Assembly (NCBI GenBank): GCA_963820795.1
Contig: CAWGBJ010000009.1
Span: 372,001-436,000, forward strand
Source of the DNA: Roseiarcus sp963820795
GTDB taxonomy: Bacteria > Pseudomonadota > Alphaproteobacteria > Rhizobiales > Beijerinckiaceae
Direction: 5' to 3'
DNA: 64,000 bases
This document shows positions 1-9,669 of the stretch, one piece after another. The notes below the pieces were generated by a model, which searched no databases, was not told the DNA's origin, and saw nothing but the letters and a program-made list of their open reading frames with translations. Each line of letters opens with the position of its first letter. Position 1 is the first letter of the stretch. The position numbers and the translations under genes are program-made.

Positions 1-468
1 AACTTCCGCCGCGTAGTCGTCGGTCGACATGCCGGTCAGCGTCGTGACCGCGATCGCCTCGAGGTCGTGCATCGACAATTTTCCGATCTTCTCCGGGTCG
101 CCCGTGAGCACGGTCTTGAAAGGCTCCTTGTCTGCGAGCTCAGGCTTCTCCCTGACCACGACTGGCACGCGCTCGAGGCAATAGACGACTTGGGTATAGA
201 CCGGGTGCTCGACCCACAGCGTGCCGTCCTGGTCGAAGGCGGCAATGCGTTCTTCCTGCGGCACGAAATCCTTGCCCAACGGGTCTGTCGTGGCGCGGAT
301 GAAATCGAGGATCGCCCGTTTCGCCGGCCCGTCGTTCCATGACCCGAGCGGCATGGCGGGCTGGGCCTGCGCGGCTGAAAGCCGGATTAGCGCCGGGAAG
401 GCAGGCAGCGCGGCGAGCGCGCCGAGCACAGAGCGGCGGCTCAGGCAAGTGGAACCGGATGAAGCCAC
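1..468 (-). CDS. HAD-type phosphatase, exported, 3' part missing
   Basis: Only the first 156 codons lie in the window; the gene runs off the left edge. The GTG start at 468 follows a strong GGAGGG ribosome site. The N-terminus carries a twin-arginine-like signal (SRRSVLGALAALPAF), so the product is probably exported by Tat. About residues 70-76 read AFDQDGTLW, the DxDGT motif of haloacid dehalogenase-like hydrolases, where the first Asp is the phosphorylated nucleophile. Substrate unknown; exported members are usually annotated as phosphoserine-phosphatase-like or nonspecific acid phosphatases. The family is well supported, the specific role is not. Confidence 0.75.
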   Translation of the reverse strand, partial: MASSGSTCLSRRSVLGALAALPAFPALIRLSAAQAQPAMPLGSWNDGPAKRAILDFIRATTDPLGKDFVPQEERIAAFDQDGTLWVEHPVYTQVVYCLERVPVVVREKPELADKEPFKTVLTGDPEKIGKLSMHDLEAIAVTTLTGMSTDDYAAEV

Positions 469-937
469 GGATTGCCCTCCTTGGGCTGGCAGGATGAGCC
501 TGACGGCTCGCGGCGCGGCCGGGCCGTCGCCGCGCGCAACTGGAAGCGGCCGCTTCTTTCGCTTTGCGGTCGTCGATTAGCGTTTATCGAAGGCTTGCAA
601 TAGATCGAGCACGAAAAAATTTCGCGGTCGTTTTCACGCCTGGTGACGCCGGGGGCTTCCTCAAACGTCGCCGTCCGGTCCGCCGCATGAGAAGATCGAT
701 GTCAGTCCTGTCCGCAACTGCCAGCGCGCGCCGCGCCGTATTGCGGTTTCACGAGATTGTCGTATTCGTCCCGCCCAACGGTGAAGCGGTCGTTTGGGGC
801 TGAAGTGCCGGGCGCCACACCCTGCCGAATTGTGATTGAATGGCTCCGTCGGAACTTGTTGGCGATGTTGTTTGGAGTCCCGCGCGTTCGGCCGGCGGCG
901 AGCCGTCGCGGGCGAGCGCGGGACCATTGAGGCTGGC
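469..937. other. intergenic region, no gene seen
   Basis: About 470 bases lie between the divergent HAD phosphatase and MFS genes. It must hold both promoters. I see no convincing coding frame, RNA gene or strong inverted repeat. Short open frames on both strands lack ribosome sites and recognisable protein features. Confidence 0.4.
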
Positions 938-2615
938 TTGAGCGCGAACCAGAACACCTCCGAATCCGCAAGGCAACCCGCTTCGTCGCCATGGGGCGCC
1001 TTCGGCTACGCGGCATTCACAGTCATCTGGACCGCGAGCGTCGTGTCGAACGTCGGCACGGCCATGTTCGACACCGCGTCTGGCTGGCTCATAACAAGCC
1101 TCAGCGCCGATCCGGTGGCCGTGTCGCTGGTTCAAGTGTGCGTCAGCCTGCCGCTGTTCCTCTTCACTCTGCCGGCGGGCGCTTTGGCGGACGTCATCGA
1201 ATTCGAGACGTTTGCTCATCGTCATCGAAATCGCCATCCTGGCCGTTTCGGTCATCTTCGCCGTCCTGGTCTCGTTTGGCCTCGCCTCAACGGCGCTGTT
1301 GTTGGCGACGACCTTCCTGCTGGGCGTGGGCGGAGCGCTCACGTCGCCAGCCTGGGGGTCGACGATCCCTCTTCTCGTCTCGAAGCAGGAACTCGACAGC
1401 GCGACGGCGCTCAACAGTGTCGGCTTCAATCTTGGGCGCGCCGTCGGACCGGCGCTCGGCGGCATCGCGATCGCGGCTCTTGGCATCGCCGTCCCGTTCT
1501 GGATCTTTGCCGCCAGCAATCTGGGAATCGTCGCAGCCCTGATTTGGTGGCGCGAACCCAGAAAGAGCGCCGAGAGCCTGCCGGCGGAGCGTCTTGTCAG
1601 CGCTGTCCGCGCCGGCATTCGCCATACGGCGAACAATCAGTATTTGCGTGCGACCCTGGCGCGTGTTCTCGCATTCTTTCCGTTCGCCAGCGCGTATCTG
1701 GCTCTGTTGCCTCTCGTCGCGCGCCACTTGATGGACCACGGGCCGCAGCTCTACGGCGTCCTTCTGGGCGCGGTCGGGGTCGGCGCCGTCGGCGGCTCGT
1801 TGGCGCTGAGATGGCTGAAAGACGAACTGGGACCTGACCGTCTCGTTGCCGTGGGGACAATCGGCGCCGCATTCGCCCTGATTCTGTTCGGGCTCGCGCG
1901 CGAGCCGATTACAGCGATCTGCGGGTGCCTCCTCGTGGGCGCGTCCTGGACTGTCGTGATGACGAAGCTCTATGTTTCGGCCCAGGTTGCATTGCCGGAT
2001 TGGGCGCGCGGTCGCGGTCTTGCGGTGTTCCTGACCCTTATCTTTGGAGCAACGACTGTAGGAAGCGCGCTCTGGGGGAAACTCTCGGCTCTGGAAGGGC
2101 TGCCGACAGCCTATTTTGTCGCGGCGGCCGGGGCGCTTCTGGGCATTCCGTTGACCTGGGGCTGGAAGCTTCAGACAGGCGTCGGCGTCGATTTCTCCCC
2201 CGCGATGCACTGGCGCGCCCCTTCGGTCGTCCGGAAGATCGAAAACAACCAGGGTCCGGTGCTCGCGGTGGCCGAATATCGCGTCGACGCCAAGAACCGG
2301 GCCGAGTTCCTGGGAGCCGTCGATGAGCTCGGGCACGCGCGGCGGCGCGACGGCGCCTATGGATGGGGTCTTTACGAGGACGTTGCCGATGTCGGACGCT
2401 TCATGGAGACGTTCGCGATCGATTCATGGCTTGAGGTTCTGCATTTGCGCGAACGGGTAACCAACGCCGATCAGATGCTCGAGGACCGGATTCGCCACCT
2501 GCTGGCCGACGAACCGCGTGTTACGCTTCTGGTCTCGTCCGAGCGCCCTCACCGGACTTGGCGAAAGCATCAGGACGGCAAGAGCGCTCATCGCGGCGAC
2601 AGCCGACCGGACTGA
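938..2615 (+). pseudogene. MFS exporter (EntS-like), frameshifted
   Basis: Two overlapping frames together give a normal-length major facilitator protein of the EntS/MFS_3 type with about 12 membrane helices. The first frame (TTG start near 938, alternatives upstream) ends its homology at GALADVI. The second resumes at RRLLIVIEIAI. One extra base at 1200-1201 (GAATTC where GATTC would fit) explains the break and would restore D-V-I-D-S-R-R-L-L-I, a usual loop 2-3 sequence in MFS proteins. The C-terminal ~100 residues form a soluble tail resembling an antibiotic-biosynthesis-monooxygenase-like fold, common in this subfamily. Substrate unknown. Either a real recent pseudogene or a sequence error. 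Confidence 0.75.
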
Positions 2616-2646
2616 CCACGGTTCGAGCGTCCATTCCCTATCCGCC

Positions 2647-3420
2647 TCACACTTTGCCCATGACCGCCAGCACTTGTTCGAGCGGCGCGGCCGAAGCGCG
2701 AAAGACGCCGGAGTATGGGCTGCTCAACTCGAGGATCAGCAAGACGGCGCTCGCCGCCGCGACGGCGCCGAGGGCCGTGGCGAGGAAAGCCCCGGCGCTG
2801 GCCTCTCCTGATGTCAGACCGTAGCCGAAAAAGAGAAGCGTCGCCCATCCCGACACGATCAGCACGAGGGGAATGGAAACCGGACTGGTCAGCGCAAAGG
2901 ACATCTGCAATCGCGATTGTTCGATCAATTCGACAGCCGACTTCGCGGCGGCGAGCGCCTGTTTTTGAGCATCGGTCGAGGGATGCAGGCCTGCCAGCGT
3001 GGCGTCCCAGTTGCGCTCGCTCTGAATGGCGGCGGCGAAGTTGTTGGCGGCGAAGTTGCTGTCGCTCTCGCTGGCTCCCCAGACCTGGTCTATTGTCTTC
3101 GCCAGGCGTTCTCGAAATTGCGCGCGCGCGGCATTCGCCTCCGGCCCGTATTCCGCGAGGGCGAGATCGAAGTCCAAGGCCTTCGCCGCGAGGGTCTGAA
3201 TCGCAACGTTCTGCGCCGAATAGACCCCGTGCGCGGTCCAGATGAGGAGGCCGAGGACGAGAGCCGATAGCAGCGTAAGGAGGCCGACCACCGCGCCGAT
3301 CATGTCCTTGGCGCCGCCGGTCACGTGCTTCTCGGGCAGAATGCCGCGCAACAGGAGACCCAAGGCTCCGGCGGCGAAGACCGCGACCGCGACCGCAAAA
3401 GCGAACTTATCCGGATTCAT
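2647..3420 (-). CDS. DUF4239 / bestrophin-like membrane protein
   Basis: This 257-residue protein has two N-terminal membrane helices (about residues 6-27 and 38-62), a soluble helical middle rich in Ala and Glu, and two C-terminal helices (about 178-200 and 208-232). The pattern, including GLLTLLSALVLGLLIWTA after the first helix, matches the DUF4239 'bestrophin-like domain' family. Channel activity has not been shown for this family to my knowledge. The gene is convergent with the MFS gene; the two stops are about 30 bases apart. Family assignment is from pattern memory only. Confidence 0.7.
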   Translation of the reverse strand: MNPDKFAFAVAVAVFAAGALGLLLRGILPEKHVTGGAKDMIGAVVGLLTLLSALVLGLLIWTAHGVYSAQNVAIQTLAAKALDFDLALAEYGPEANAARAQFRERLAKTIDQVWGASESDSNFAANNFAAAIQSERNWDATLAGLHPSTDAQKQALAAAKSAVELIEQSRLQMSFALTSPVSIPLVLIVSGWATLLFFGYGLTSGEASAGAFLATALGAVAAASAVLLILELSSPYSGVFRASAAPLEQVLAVMGKV

Positions 3421-3541
3421 TCATTTTGCCCGCAAGGGAGAAGGATCGCCAGTTACCGTCTGCCCCGTGCAACCGCAACAGGTTCCCCGCACGGCATCGC
3501 CAAGGTTCCGATCGACCTAAACGAGCGTTCGACTTCAACAG

Positions 3542-3979
3542 TCAGTCGCCCGCCATGCCGCCGACGGCGACGCCGGTGATCTTGCCGGCGGCGTCGAAGC
3601 CGAACATGAGGCTCGTCGCGTCACCGCGCGGGAAGACGAATTTCACCGTGGCGAAGCTCTGATCGCCGTCTTTCTCGGTTTTGACGATTTCGGCTCTGAG
3701 CGGCGTCGCGCCATAGCGGTTGAGGTCGCGCGACATCGCCGCGACCGCTGCGTCGGTCACTTGCGGCGCGAAGGCGGGCGCATATTGCGAGCGTTCGGTC
3801 CGCCCGGCCATCATCTCTGTGAACCAGTGCATCGCCCAAGTCGGGAGGGCTGCATCCACCCGCGCAGCGGCAGGCGGCATAGCGCCGGCGTGAGCCGGCA
3901 AGACGGGACCGAGCGAAAACAGCGCGATCAGCAGGACGAAGGCGATCCGGCAGGGGCTTGCGACGGCGCCGTCCGGCAT
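3542..3979 (-). CDS. small exported protein of unknown function
   Basis: A 145-residue product. I chose ATG 3979 because it places a clean Sec signal at the N-terminus (hydrophobic stretch FVLLIALFSLGPVL ending in AHA). The frame stays open to 4084, but the extra residues look non-coding. The mature part reads like a small NTF2/DUF3887-type fold: MHWFTEMMAGRTERSQYAP, then a basic helix and beta strands ending in FDAAGKITGVAVGG. No catalytic motif is visible. A role in the envelope is inferred only from the signal. Confidence 0.6.
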   Translation of the reverse strand: MPDGAVASPCRIAFVLLIALFSLGPVLPAHAGAMPPAAARVDAALPTWAMHWFTEMMAGRTERSQYAPAFAPQVTDAAVAAMSRDLNRYGATPLRAEIVKTEKDGDQSFATVKFVFPRGDATSLMFGFDAAGKITGVAVGGMAGD

Positions 3980-4127
3980 CGCGAGGAGTGTCGCGACGAA
4001 GCGGTCCAGAGCCGCACAGCGTAAGACTGGACAGTTTCGTTGCGCTCGTATGACGACCCCTCCCGTGTTTGAGCGCGCGAACAAGGGCGGCCGGAGACGC
4101 CCTGCTTCGTTGCTAAGCTCCCGACGA

Positions 4128-5810
4128 TCAACCGCCGCCGCCGCCGATATGCGGCTCGCCTTGCCCCTCGAGCTGCTGCTTCAGGAGCGGAACCGGGTTT
4201 TCCGGATTCTGAAGGTTCGGAATCAGATCGGTGGAGGCGCCGCCGACAAAGCGCTTGATGTTCGGGAACTTCATGACCGACTTGTCGAAATCGATCAACA
4301 CTGGACCGAGGAGCGCCAGCGCCCAGCCGTTGTCCTGGCCGGAGTATTTTCCTGGCGACGTCGTCAGCACCCTGGCGGGCGCTGCGCCGTTGAAGATCAT
4401 GTCGTATTTCTCGTAGGGGTCCATCGTCAGATTATAGAGCGCCGGAATCGAGCCGAGGTTGGCTTCCGCGCCGAGCCACGAATCCCGGGCGGTGTAGAGC
4501 ATCTTCCAGGCTATGTTCACCCAGGGCTCGTTTGGATCGCCGCCGATGTCGGCCCGCACGCCCTCGAAGGTCTCGCCGTCGATATAGATCCATGACCTGC
4601 GCGCCGAATGCTCAGCCTTGCCGAGGATGTAGGCGCTGTTGTCGATCGAGTCGAAATAGATCGGTTTGCCATCGTTGCCGACCCATTCATGCGGCGGAGG
4701 CGTCAGCCCGACCATGCCGGCGAGCGTCGCCCAGGCGTCGATATGCGACATCATCTCGTCGTATTTCGCCCGCGCCGGGATATGGCCAGGCCACCACATG
4801 ATGCCCGGCACCCGCCAACCGCCTTCGAACGGCGAGCCCTTCTCGCCGCGGAAGGGCGTCGTGCCGGCGTCGGGATAGGCGTCGAGCCAGGCGCCGTTGT
4901 CGGCGGTGACGATGACGATGGTGTTGGTGGGCGCATCCTGGCGGATCTCGTCCATCACCTTGCCGATGTCGGCGTCGAGCTCCATCAGCGAGTCGGAATA
5001 GTCGCCGAGATGCGACTTGCCGACGAAGTCCGGCGCCGCATTGGTCGGGTTGTGCATCTTGAGGTAGTTGACGTCCATGAAGAACGGCCTGGCGTCGTTG
5101 GCGTGCTGCTTGATGTACGAAACCGCGTTGGCCGTCTGGTCCTCATCGAAAGTGGCCATACGCTCGTAGGTGATCTTGCCCAACTCTTTGGCAGGCTGGC
5201 CGGCGACGCCTTCGTATTCGCCCAGGTTGACGTTTTCGCTGAAATATTTCTGGAACTGCGGATTGTAGGAAGGGAACCAGGGATGGAACCATTTGCTGGT
5301 ATCGTTGTAGCTGTAGACCCCGGCGTAATAGGCGGCGAAGTTCTTCATCTCGTCGAAGCCGTGCTCGATCGGGTAGGATTCGGGCTTGTCACCGAGATGC
5401 CACTTGCCGGAGAAATAGGTCGAGTAGCCGTTCTTCTTGAAAAACTCGGCGATGGTCGGGGTTTCCTTGCGCAGGAAGTTCGGGTCGCCCGGCGCGACAA
5501 CGATCGACAGCGCCGAGCGGATCGGAATGCGCCCGGTGATGAACGAGGCGCGGCCGGCCGTGCAACTCGCCTGCCCGTACCAGTTGGTGAAGGTTGCGCC
5601 TTCCTCGGCGATCCTGTCGACATTCGGCGTCGGATGGCCGAGGCCCTTGCCGCCGCCGGAATAGGCGCCAAAATCGTTCCAGCCGGTGTCGTCAGTCATC
5701 AGCATGACGATGTTCGGACGCTTCTCCTGCGCCAGAGCCGGCGCCGCAGAGATCATCGCGGCGACGGCCGCGCAGGCTCCAAGGCGTAGTCCCCACAATA
5801 TACCCACCAT
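4128..5810 (-). CDS. exported arylsulfatase-type hydrolase
   Basis: A 560-residue type I sulfatase that cleaves sulfate esters outside the cytoplasm. ATG 5810 has a good AGAGGAG site four bases upstream and gives a signal peptide ending near ALAQ; the longer start at 5840 lacks this. Metal-ligand motif MLMTDDTGWNDFG is near residue 36. The signature SCTAGRASFITGR supplies the Cys that becomes formylglycine (C-x-A-x-R). Other active-site motifs are FSGKWHLGD and VTADNGAW. C-terminal sequence WALALLGPVLIDFDKSVMKFPNIKRF resembles arylsulfatases of soil alphaproteobacteria. No maturase gene is visible nearby. Substrate unknown. Confidence 0.9.
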   Translation of the reverse strand: MVGILWGLRLGACAAVAAMISAAPALAQEKRPNIVMLMTDDTGWNDFGAYSGGGKGLGHPTPNVDRIAEEGATFTNWYGQASCTAGRASFITGRIPIRSALSIVVAPGDPNFLRKETPTIAEFFKKNGYSTYFSGKWHLGDKPESYPIEHGFDEMKNFAAYYAGVYSYNDTSKWFHPWFPSYNPQFQKYFSENVNLGEYEGVAGQPAKELGKITYERMATFDEDQTANAVSYIKQHANDARPFFMDVNYLKMHNPTNAAPDFVGKSHLGDYSDSLMELDADIGKVMDEIRQDAPTNTIVIVTADNGAWLDAYPDAGTTPFRGEKGSPFEGGWRVPGIMWWPGHIPARAKYDEMMSHIDAWATLAGMVGLTPPPHEWVGNDGKPIYFDSIDNSAYILGKAEHSARRSWIYIDGETFEGVRADIGGDPNEPWVNIAWKMLYTARDSWLGAEANLGSIPALYNLTMDPYEKYDMIFNGAAPARVLTTSPGKYSGQDNGWALALLGPVLIDFDKSVMKFPNIKRFVGGASTDLIPNLQNPENPVPLLKQQLEGQGEPHIGGGGG

Positions 5811-6216
5811 GCCTCTCCTCTCTTTCCACCACGTCCTCAACTATGGCGGCCGTGAGAACATAGTGTGAAGCAAAAACGGTCGTCCAGTCACGATTCGAAT
5901 CCGGCGCTTCACGAGTGCCGGTCATTCCGATTTCGATTGTTGGCTCGCGACAATTCCTCGCGGATAATCAGAATCTCGTCTACAATTCCGTCACATGTTC
6001 AAGAAGCTTCCGTTGTCGCCACTTTGCGCTGGTCACCCGTACGTGGTTGTCCGATCGGCGGAGCCAGTGAGTTTATTTTTCCCGGTGCTGGCCAACCCAT
6101 CGGAATCGCCTTTTCTCGCGAAGGAATGTCGATATCTAACTCGCGCCCGGCCAAGGCCTGAATGAACGCCCGCAAGAAAGTCGCCCATGCCGCTACGCGG
6201 TCTTGACCGAAGATCT
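5811..6216. other. intergenic region upstream of the sulfatase, no gene seen
   Basis: About 400 bases with lower GC than the neighbours. It must contain the sulfatase promoter. Short open frames exist on both strands but have no ribosome site or start of their own. Confidence 0.35.
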
Positions 6217-6729
6217 CTAACCGCGTCGCCTGAGTTCGATGCGGACGTCGGAAATATCCCCGCCGCTGGGCTGGATGCTCACGGATTGCGTCCGGCCGTT
6301 GGAGATCAGCAAGATCCTGGCGGAGAAAGTCGGGGCGACGAACTCTCCCTGGAACCGGCCTTCCGCGATGCTGCCGGTTATGTGGCCTGACACATCGCGA
6401 CTGGATTCCCGCCAGTAACCCTGGACCGATTCCCCGGAGGCTTCGACATAACTGTGGATGTCCAGCTTGAAGCTTTCGCTGGCGCACACGATCGTCTGAT
6501 TGAGCGCAGCGCCATCTTTCGCCTCCACATATCCCGCACGGCATCGGATCGACTCGCGGTGGCCGTTCGATCCGACGATCTGCCCCCCTCCGCTCCATTC
6601 GCCGGCGAACCTGCCGAACGGGCTGGCCGCTAGAGCAACCGCTTGCGGCGTCGCCAGTCCGACGGCAACGGCGACGGCCAGCAACGCGTTCGGGCGCCCG
6701 GCGCGACGCAAAAACGAGGTCGTGGACAT
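6217..6729 (-). CDS. conserved exported protein, unknown function
   Basis: A 170-residue product. ATG 6729 follows GGAAAGAGAG; the frame opens at 6750. A signal peptide is clear (positive RRAGRPN, then a hydrophobic run to VALAAS). The mature part begins FGRFAGEWSGGGQIVGSNG and continues with about eight predicted beta strands, like the small lipocalin- or avidin-like barrels found in many Rhizobiales. Two Cys (in IRCRAGY and IVCASE) may form a disulfide. It lies 31 bases downstream of the RND exporter on the same strand, so the two are probably co-transcribed. No known function. Confidence 0.7.
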   Translation of the reverse strand: MSTTSFLRRAGRPNALLAVAVAVGLATPQAVALAASPFGRFAGEWSGGGQIVGSNGHRESIRCRAGYVEAKDGAALNQTIVCASESFKLDIHSYVEASGESVQGYWRESSRDVSGHITGSIAEGRFQGEFVAPTFSARILLISNGRTQSVSIQPSGGDISDVRIELRRRG

Positions 6730-6760
6730 TTGTGCGCTCTCTTTCCTCACGTTGGATCAG

Positions 6761-9118
6761 TCAGATTGGTGTCGGCGCCGGCGCGTTCATCCGGCGGCCG
6801 AGCCGCAGAAGGAAGGTGACGACAGGCCTCAGGATCAGGAGATCGGCCGCGAGCGCCGCCAGCATCGCGAGCGCGCCCAGCCAGCCGAACAGGCGAAGCG
6901 GCGGAAGGTCGGAAAAGACGAGCGCCGCCAGCCCGCACGCGAGCACTAGCGCGGTCAGGATGAGCGCAGGCCCCATGAGAACCGTCGCTTGCTCGACGGC
7001 GATCGCCGGGTCCTCTTCACCGCGCCTTTTCTGCGTCATGCGGTTGAGGAAGTGGATGGTCGCGCTCAAGCCCAAGCCGAACGAGACCGTCAGCGCGACG
7101 ATACCGGAGAATTGCAGTCCCAGGCCGAAGAGCCTCAGCAGCGAGCCTGCGGCGACGACGGGAAAGATCCCAGGCATGAGGCAGGCGAGACCGACGCGGA
7201 CCGAGCGAAACGCGAGGCCGACAAAGGCCGCGATGAAGGCGAATTCGACGGTTAGAGCCCGGTTGAGCTTGTTGATCATGCCGGCGCTGCTTTGGGCGGC
7301 GATCACAGCGAGCCCCGTCACGGCGATCGCGTAGCCCGGATCAGCCTTTCGCACGGAGTTGAGCCGCGACTCGAGCTGATCGACGATCGGCACGAGCCGC
7401 GTCAGGCTCGTGTCGGGCACGAGGCCGAAGACGACGACCGAGTTCTCGTCCTTCGCAACGAAGCGCCGCACGAGAAAAACCGGAAGCTCATCGACATATT
7501 GCCGCAGCGCGTCGATGCTCGTCAGCCCCATCTGCTCGGCCAGCCAGCGCCGCAACGATTCCAGCGACCACACGTTGCCGACTCCGGGCTGGCTCTCCAG
7601 AACTCTGTGGACGTCCGCAATCGTCGCGAAAGTCTGCGGCGTATATAGACCGATGCCCGGAGGAAATGTGATCTCCACTTCGACCGGATTCGAGCCGCTG
7701 ATTTCCGCGTCGAGGCGGCCGCTCGCCGCCACTGCCTGCTGCTTGTCGGGAACCTGGTCGGCGAGGCGATAGCTCGGCTGGAGGCCGGAATAGAAGACGG
7801 CGAGGCCAGCGACAACGACGAGGGCCACGAGGCTGTAAAAGGCGGGGCGGCGAACCATACGCCGAGCGATCCAGTCGCAGAAGCGCCGAAGCGTAGCCAC
7901 TCCCGGATCGGCCGCCCTAAGAGTCGCGACCAAGCGCGCCTCGTCACGGATCAGCAGTACGCCTAATGTGGGAACGAGGGAAAGCACGGTGATCAGCGCG
8001 ATGGCGGTCGCCAGGAATCCCGCCTCGCCGAAGCCGCGAATAAGGTCGCTCGAGGAGACGAGAAGTCCGAGCAGCGAGAGGCCGGCGGCGGCGTGAGTGA
8101 GCACGCAGGCCGGGCCGACGATGAGAATCGCGTTGCGGAAGGCGGTGCGCTTGTCGCAGCCTGCCATCAGCTGGTCGCGCGCCGCGAACGTGAGCTGCAT
8201 GCTGTCGGAAAAGCTAATCACCATGATGAGGGGGGTCATCACGTTGAGGAACATGTTGAGGCGAAATCCGAGCCATCCCAGCGCGCCCAGCGCGAACACG
8301 ATCGCCAGGAGCGGCGGGCCGGCGGCGACCAGCACCAGCGACAGGCGGCGGAAGAAGAGTCCCGCGATCGCGCATCCGAGCGCGAAACCGACGGCATTGT
8401 AGAGGATGCGGTCGCGCTCGAGGGCGTGGCGGATTTCGAGCTGCATGACCGGAACGCCCGTCAGCTCCGCTGTAAGACCGGTCCCCTGCAGGTCCTCGTC
8501 CGCCGTTTGGCGGATACCGCTCACGACCTCCTCGAGCCTGCCGGCGTCGACGGCGGAGGGCTCGAGCGCAAGGATGGCGACCGCGAGCCGGCCATCGTCC
8601 GAGAGCAGCTTGCCACGGATGATCCCGTTGCCTTTCGCCTGGTCGATGAGCGCCTGGTAGGCGCGGCCTTCCGGCAAAGGGTCGGGAAAGAGGGGCTCGG
8701 GCAGGCCGCCCTCCGGGGCGGGCTGGCGCGCCGAGAACATCGACAGAACCCCGCGCGTTCCGTCGATGAGCTGTACATCGGTCATGAAGCCACGCAGCTT
8801 CTCGACCGACTCGCGGGCGAGCAGCGATTGGCCGCTCAGCACGATCAGGACGTCGTATTCGCTCGATGGGAAATCGCGCGAAATCTGCTCGAATTGCTGG
8901 AAGGCTGGATCCTCCGAGCGGAACAACTGGCTCAGCGAATTGTCGGTCTTGATGCGGTGGATTCCCAGGATGGCCAGAACGGCGATCGCCAGCGCGGTGA
9001 GAACCGTCGCCCTCGGCGACCTAAAAGGAATGAGCGCCAGGCGCTCGATTCCGAGGGCGATACTGCGCCCGCGGCCTGGCGGCTCGGCAGTCCGGACATC
9101 GGGATCGAGGACCCTCAA
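6761..9118 (-). CDS. RND/MMPL-superfamily inner-membrane exporter
   Basis: A 785-residue protein with two repeats, each one helix, a large periplasmic loop and five or so helices. The two membrane blocks lie at about residues 230-440 and 625-780. The block FLNVMTPLIMVISFSDSMQL carries acidic residues typical of the proton relay in RND transporters. It resembles the MMPL/HpnN-like lipid transporters rather than the AcrB type, being shorter and without the usual membrane-fusion partner next door. Likely moves a lipid or hydrophobic molecule outward. It leads a probable operon with the small exported protein downstream. Confidence 0.85.
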   Translation of the reverse strand: MRVLDPDVRTAEPPGRGRSIALGIERLALIPFRSPRATVLTALAIAVLAILGIHRIKTDNSLSQLFRSEDPAFQQFEQISRDFPSSEYDVLIVLSGQSLLARESVEKLRGFMTDVQLIDGTRGVLSMFSARQPAPEGGLPEPLFPDPLPEGRAYQALIDQAKGNGIIRGKLLSDDGRLAVAILALEPSAVDAGRLEEVVSGIRQTADEDLQGTGLTAELTGVPVMQLEIRHALERDRILYNAVGFALGCAIAGLFFRRLSLVLVAAGPPLLAIVFALGALGWLGFRLNMFLNVMTPLIMVISFSDSMQLTFAARDQLMAGCDKRTAFRNAILIVGPACVLTHAAAGLSLLGLLVSSSDLIRGFGEAGFLATAIALITVLSLVPTLGVLLIRDEARLVATLRAADPGVATLRRFCDWIARRMVRRPAFYSLVALVVVAGLAVFYSGLQPSYRLADQVPDKQQAVAASGRLDAEISGSNPVEVEITFPPGIGLYTPQTFATIADVHRVLESQPGVGNVWSLESLRRWLAEQMGLTSIDALRQYVDELPVFLVRRFVAKDENSVVVFGLVPDTSLTRLVPIVDQLESRLNSVRKADPGYAIAVTGLAVIAAQSSAGMINKLNRALTVEFAFIAAFVGLAFRSVRVGLACLMPGIFPVVAAGSLLRLFGLGLQFSGIVALTVSFGLGLSATIHFLNRMTQKRRGEEDPAIAVEQATVLMGPALILTALVLACGLAALVFSDLPPLRLFGWLGALAMLAALAADLLILRPVVTFLLRLGRRMNAPAPTPI

Positions 9119-9158
9119 GAGCGAGTTCCTTGAACGCTTGGAAACCCTTCTTCCCGCG

Positions 9159-9272
9159 TCACGCCCCGAAGCGCTTCAACGGCACGTCGCTCATCGGGCG
9201 CGGGCGACGGACCGAGAGACTTTCGACGGCGCCGAAAGCAGCGGCCGCCATCGTCCGTTCGATATCGACCAT
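9159..9272 (-). CDS. possible small protein upstream of the RND exporter
   Basis: A 37-codon frame (start ATG 9272) encoding a basic, Ala-rich peptide with VRRPRPMSDVPLKRFGA at its end. It lies 40 bases upstream of the exporter start on the same strand. An upstream in-frame TTG is possible. There is no clear ribosome site, so this may be chance. Listed only because the codon use looks like the neighbours. Confidence 0.25.
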   Translation of the reverse strand: MVDIERTMAAAAFGAVESLSVRRPRPMSDVPLKRFGA

Positions 9273-9669
9273 TGCATTGGCGACTTGCTCACGCAAGCCG
9301 CCTAATTAGGGGAAGCGTGGGGAAGCAAGGCTTTGAGAAGCGCATTCCACAGCCGATCCGTATCTGGAAGAACTGTACTCGCGCTACCTTGGCCGCGACC
9401 GCAACGCCAGCGAGCGCATGTGTCGACTGAAATACTCGTCCTCACCCTGAGCGGCGCGCCTTGAAGCCGATCTCGGCGAATGAAACGAACGGCGCCGCGT
9501 TTTCGTGCCCCTTCGTGCCCTTCGTGTTTATTCACCACACGGGACACGAAGAAGCACGACGGGCTGGTGTTGAGGGCGCGTGCCGGCCCGAACGCAGGCG
9601 CCGTGGGAGCCGCCGGACCGTATTCGCCACATATTCCCATCGCGGGCCGGGCCGCCTAGATAGGCCTTG
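9273..9669. repeat. intergenic region with a TTCGTGCCC-type iterated repeat
   Basis: No gene supported. Positions about 9501-9560 hold a reiterated motif: TTCGTGCCC twice, then TTCGTG, then after a short AT-rich centre the inverted form CACG...ACACGAAG. This looks like one copy of the 'CACGAAGGG' short-period repeats scattered between genes in many soil bacteria. A short coding-like stretch around 9350-9440 (DPYLEELYSRYL...) may be a fossil but cannot be assigned. Confidence 0.45.

Noticed and set aside
749..2336. Minus-strand frames opposite the MFS gene
   Set aside because: Composition is typical of antisense text and the plus strand has membrane-protein signature.
2647..3420. Possible ion channel by the name 'bestrophin-like'
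   Set aside because: The name reflects a weak family label; no pore signature is visible, so no channel function is claimed.
4608..5789. Long open frame on the plus strand opposite the sulfatase
   Set aside because: It is exactly antisense to a gene with all sulfatase motifs; GC-rich DNA gives such shadows.
5999..6216. Minus-strand open frame with a plausible-looking end (SREKAIPMGWPAPGKI)
   Set aside because: It has no start outside the neighbouring exported-protein gene and I could match it to no family; may be a fossil, but unsupported.
8093..9133. Long plus-strand frame opposite the RND exporter
   Set aside because: Highly charged text with no family features; the opposite strand encodes a clear transporter.
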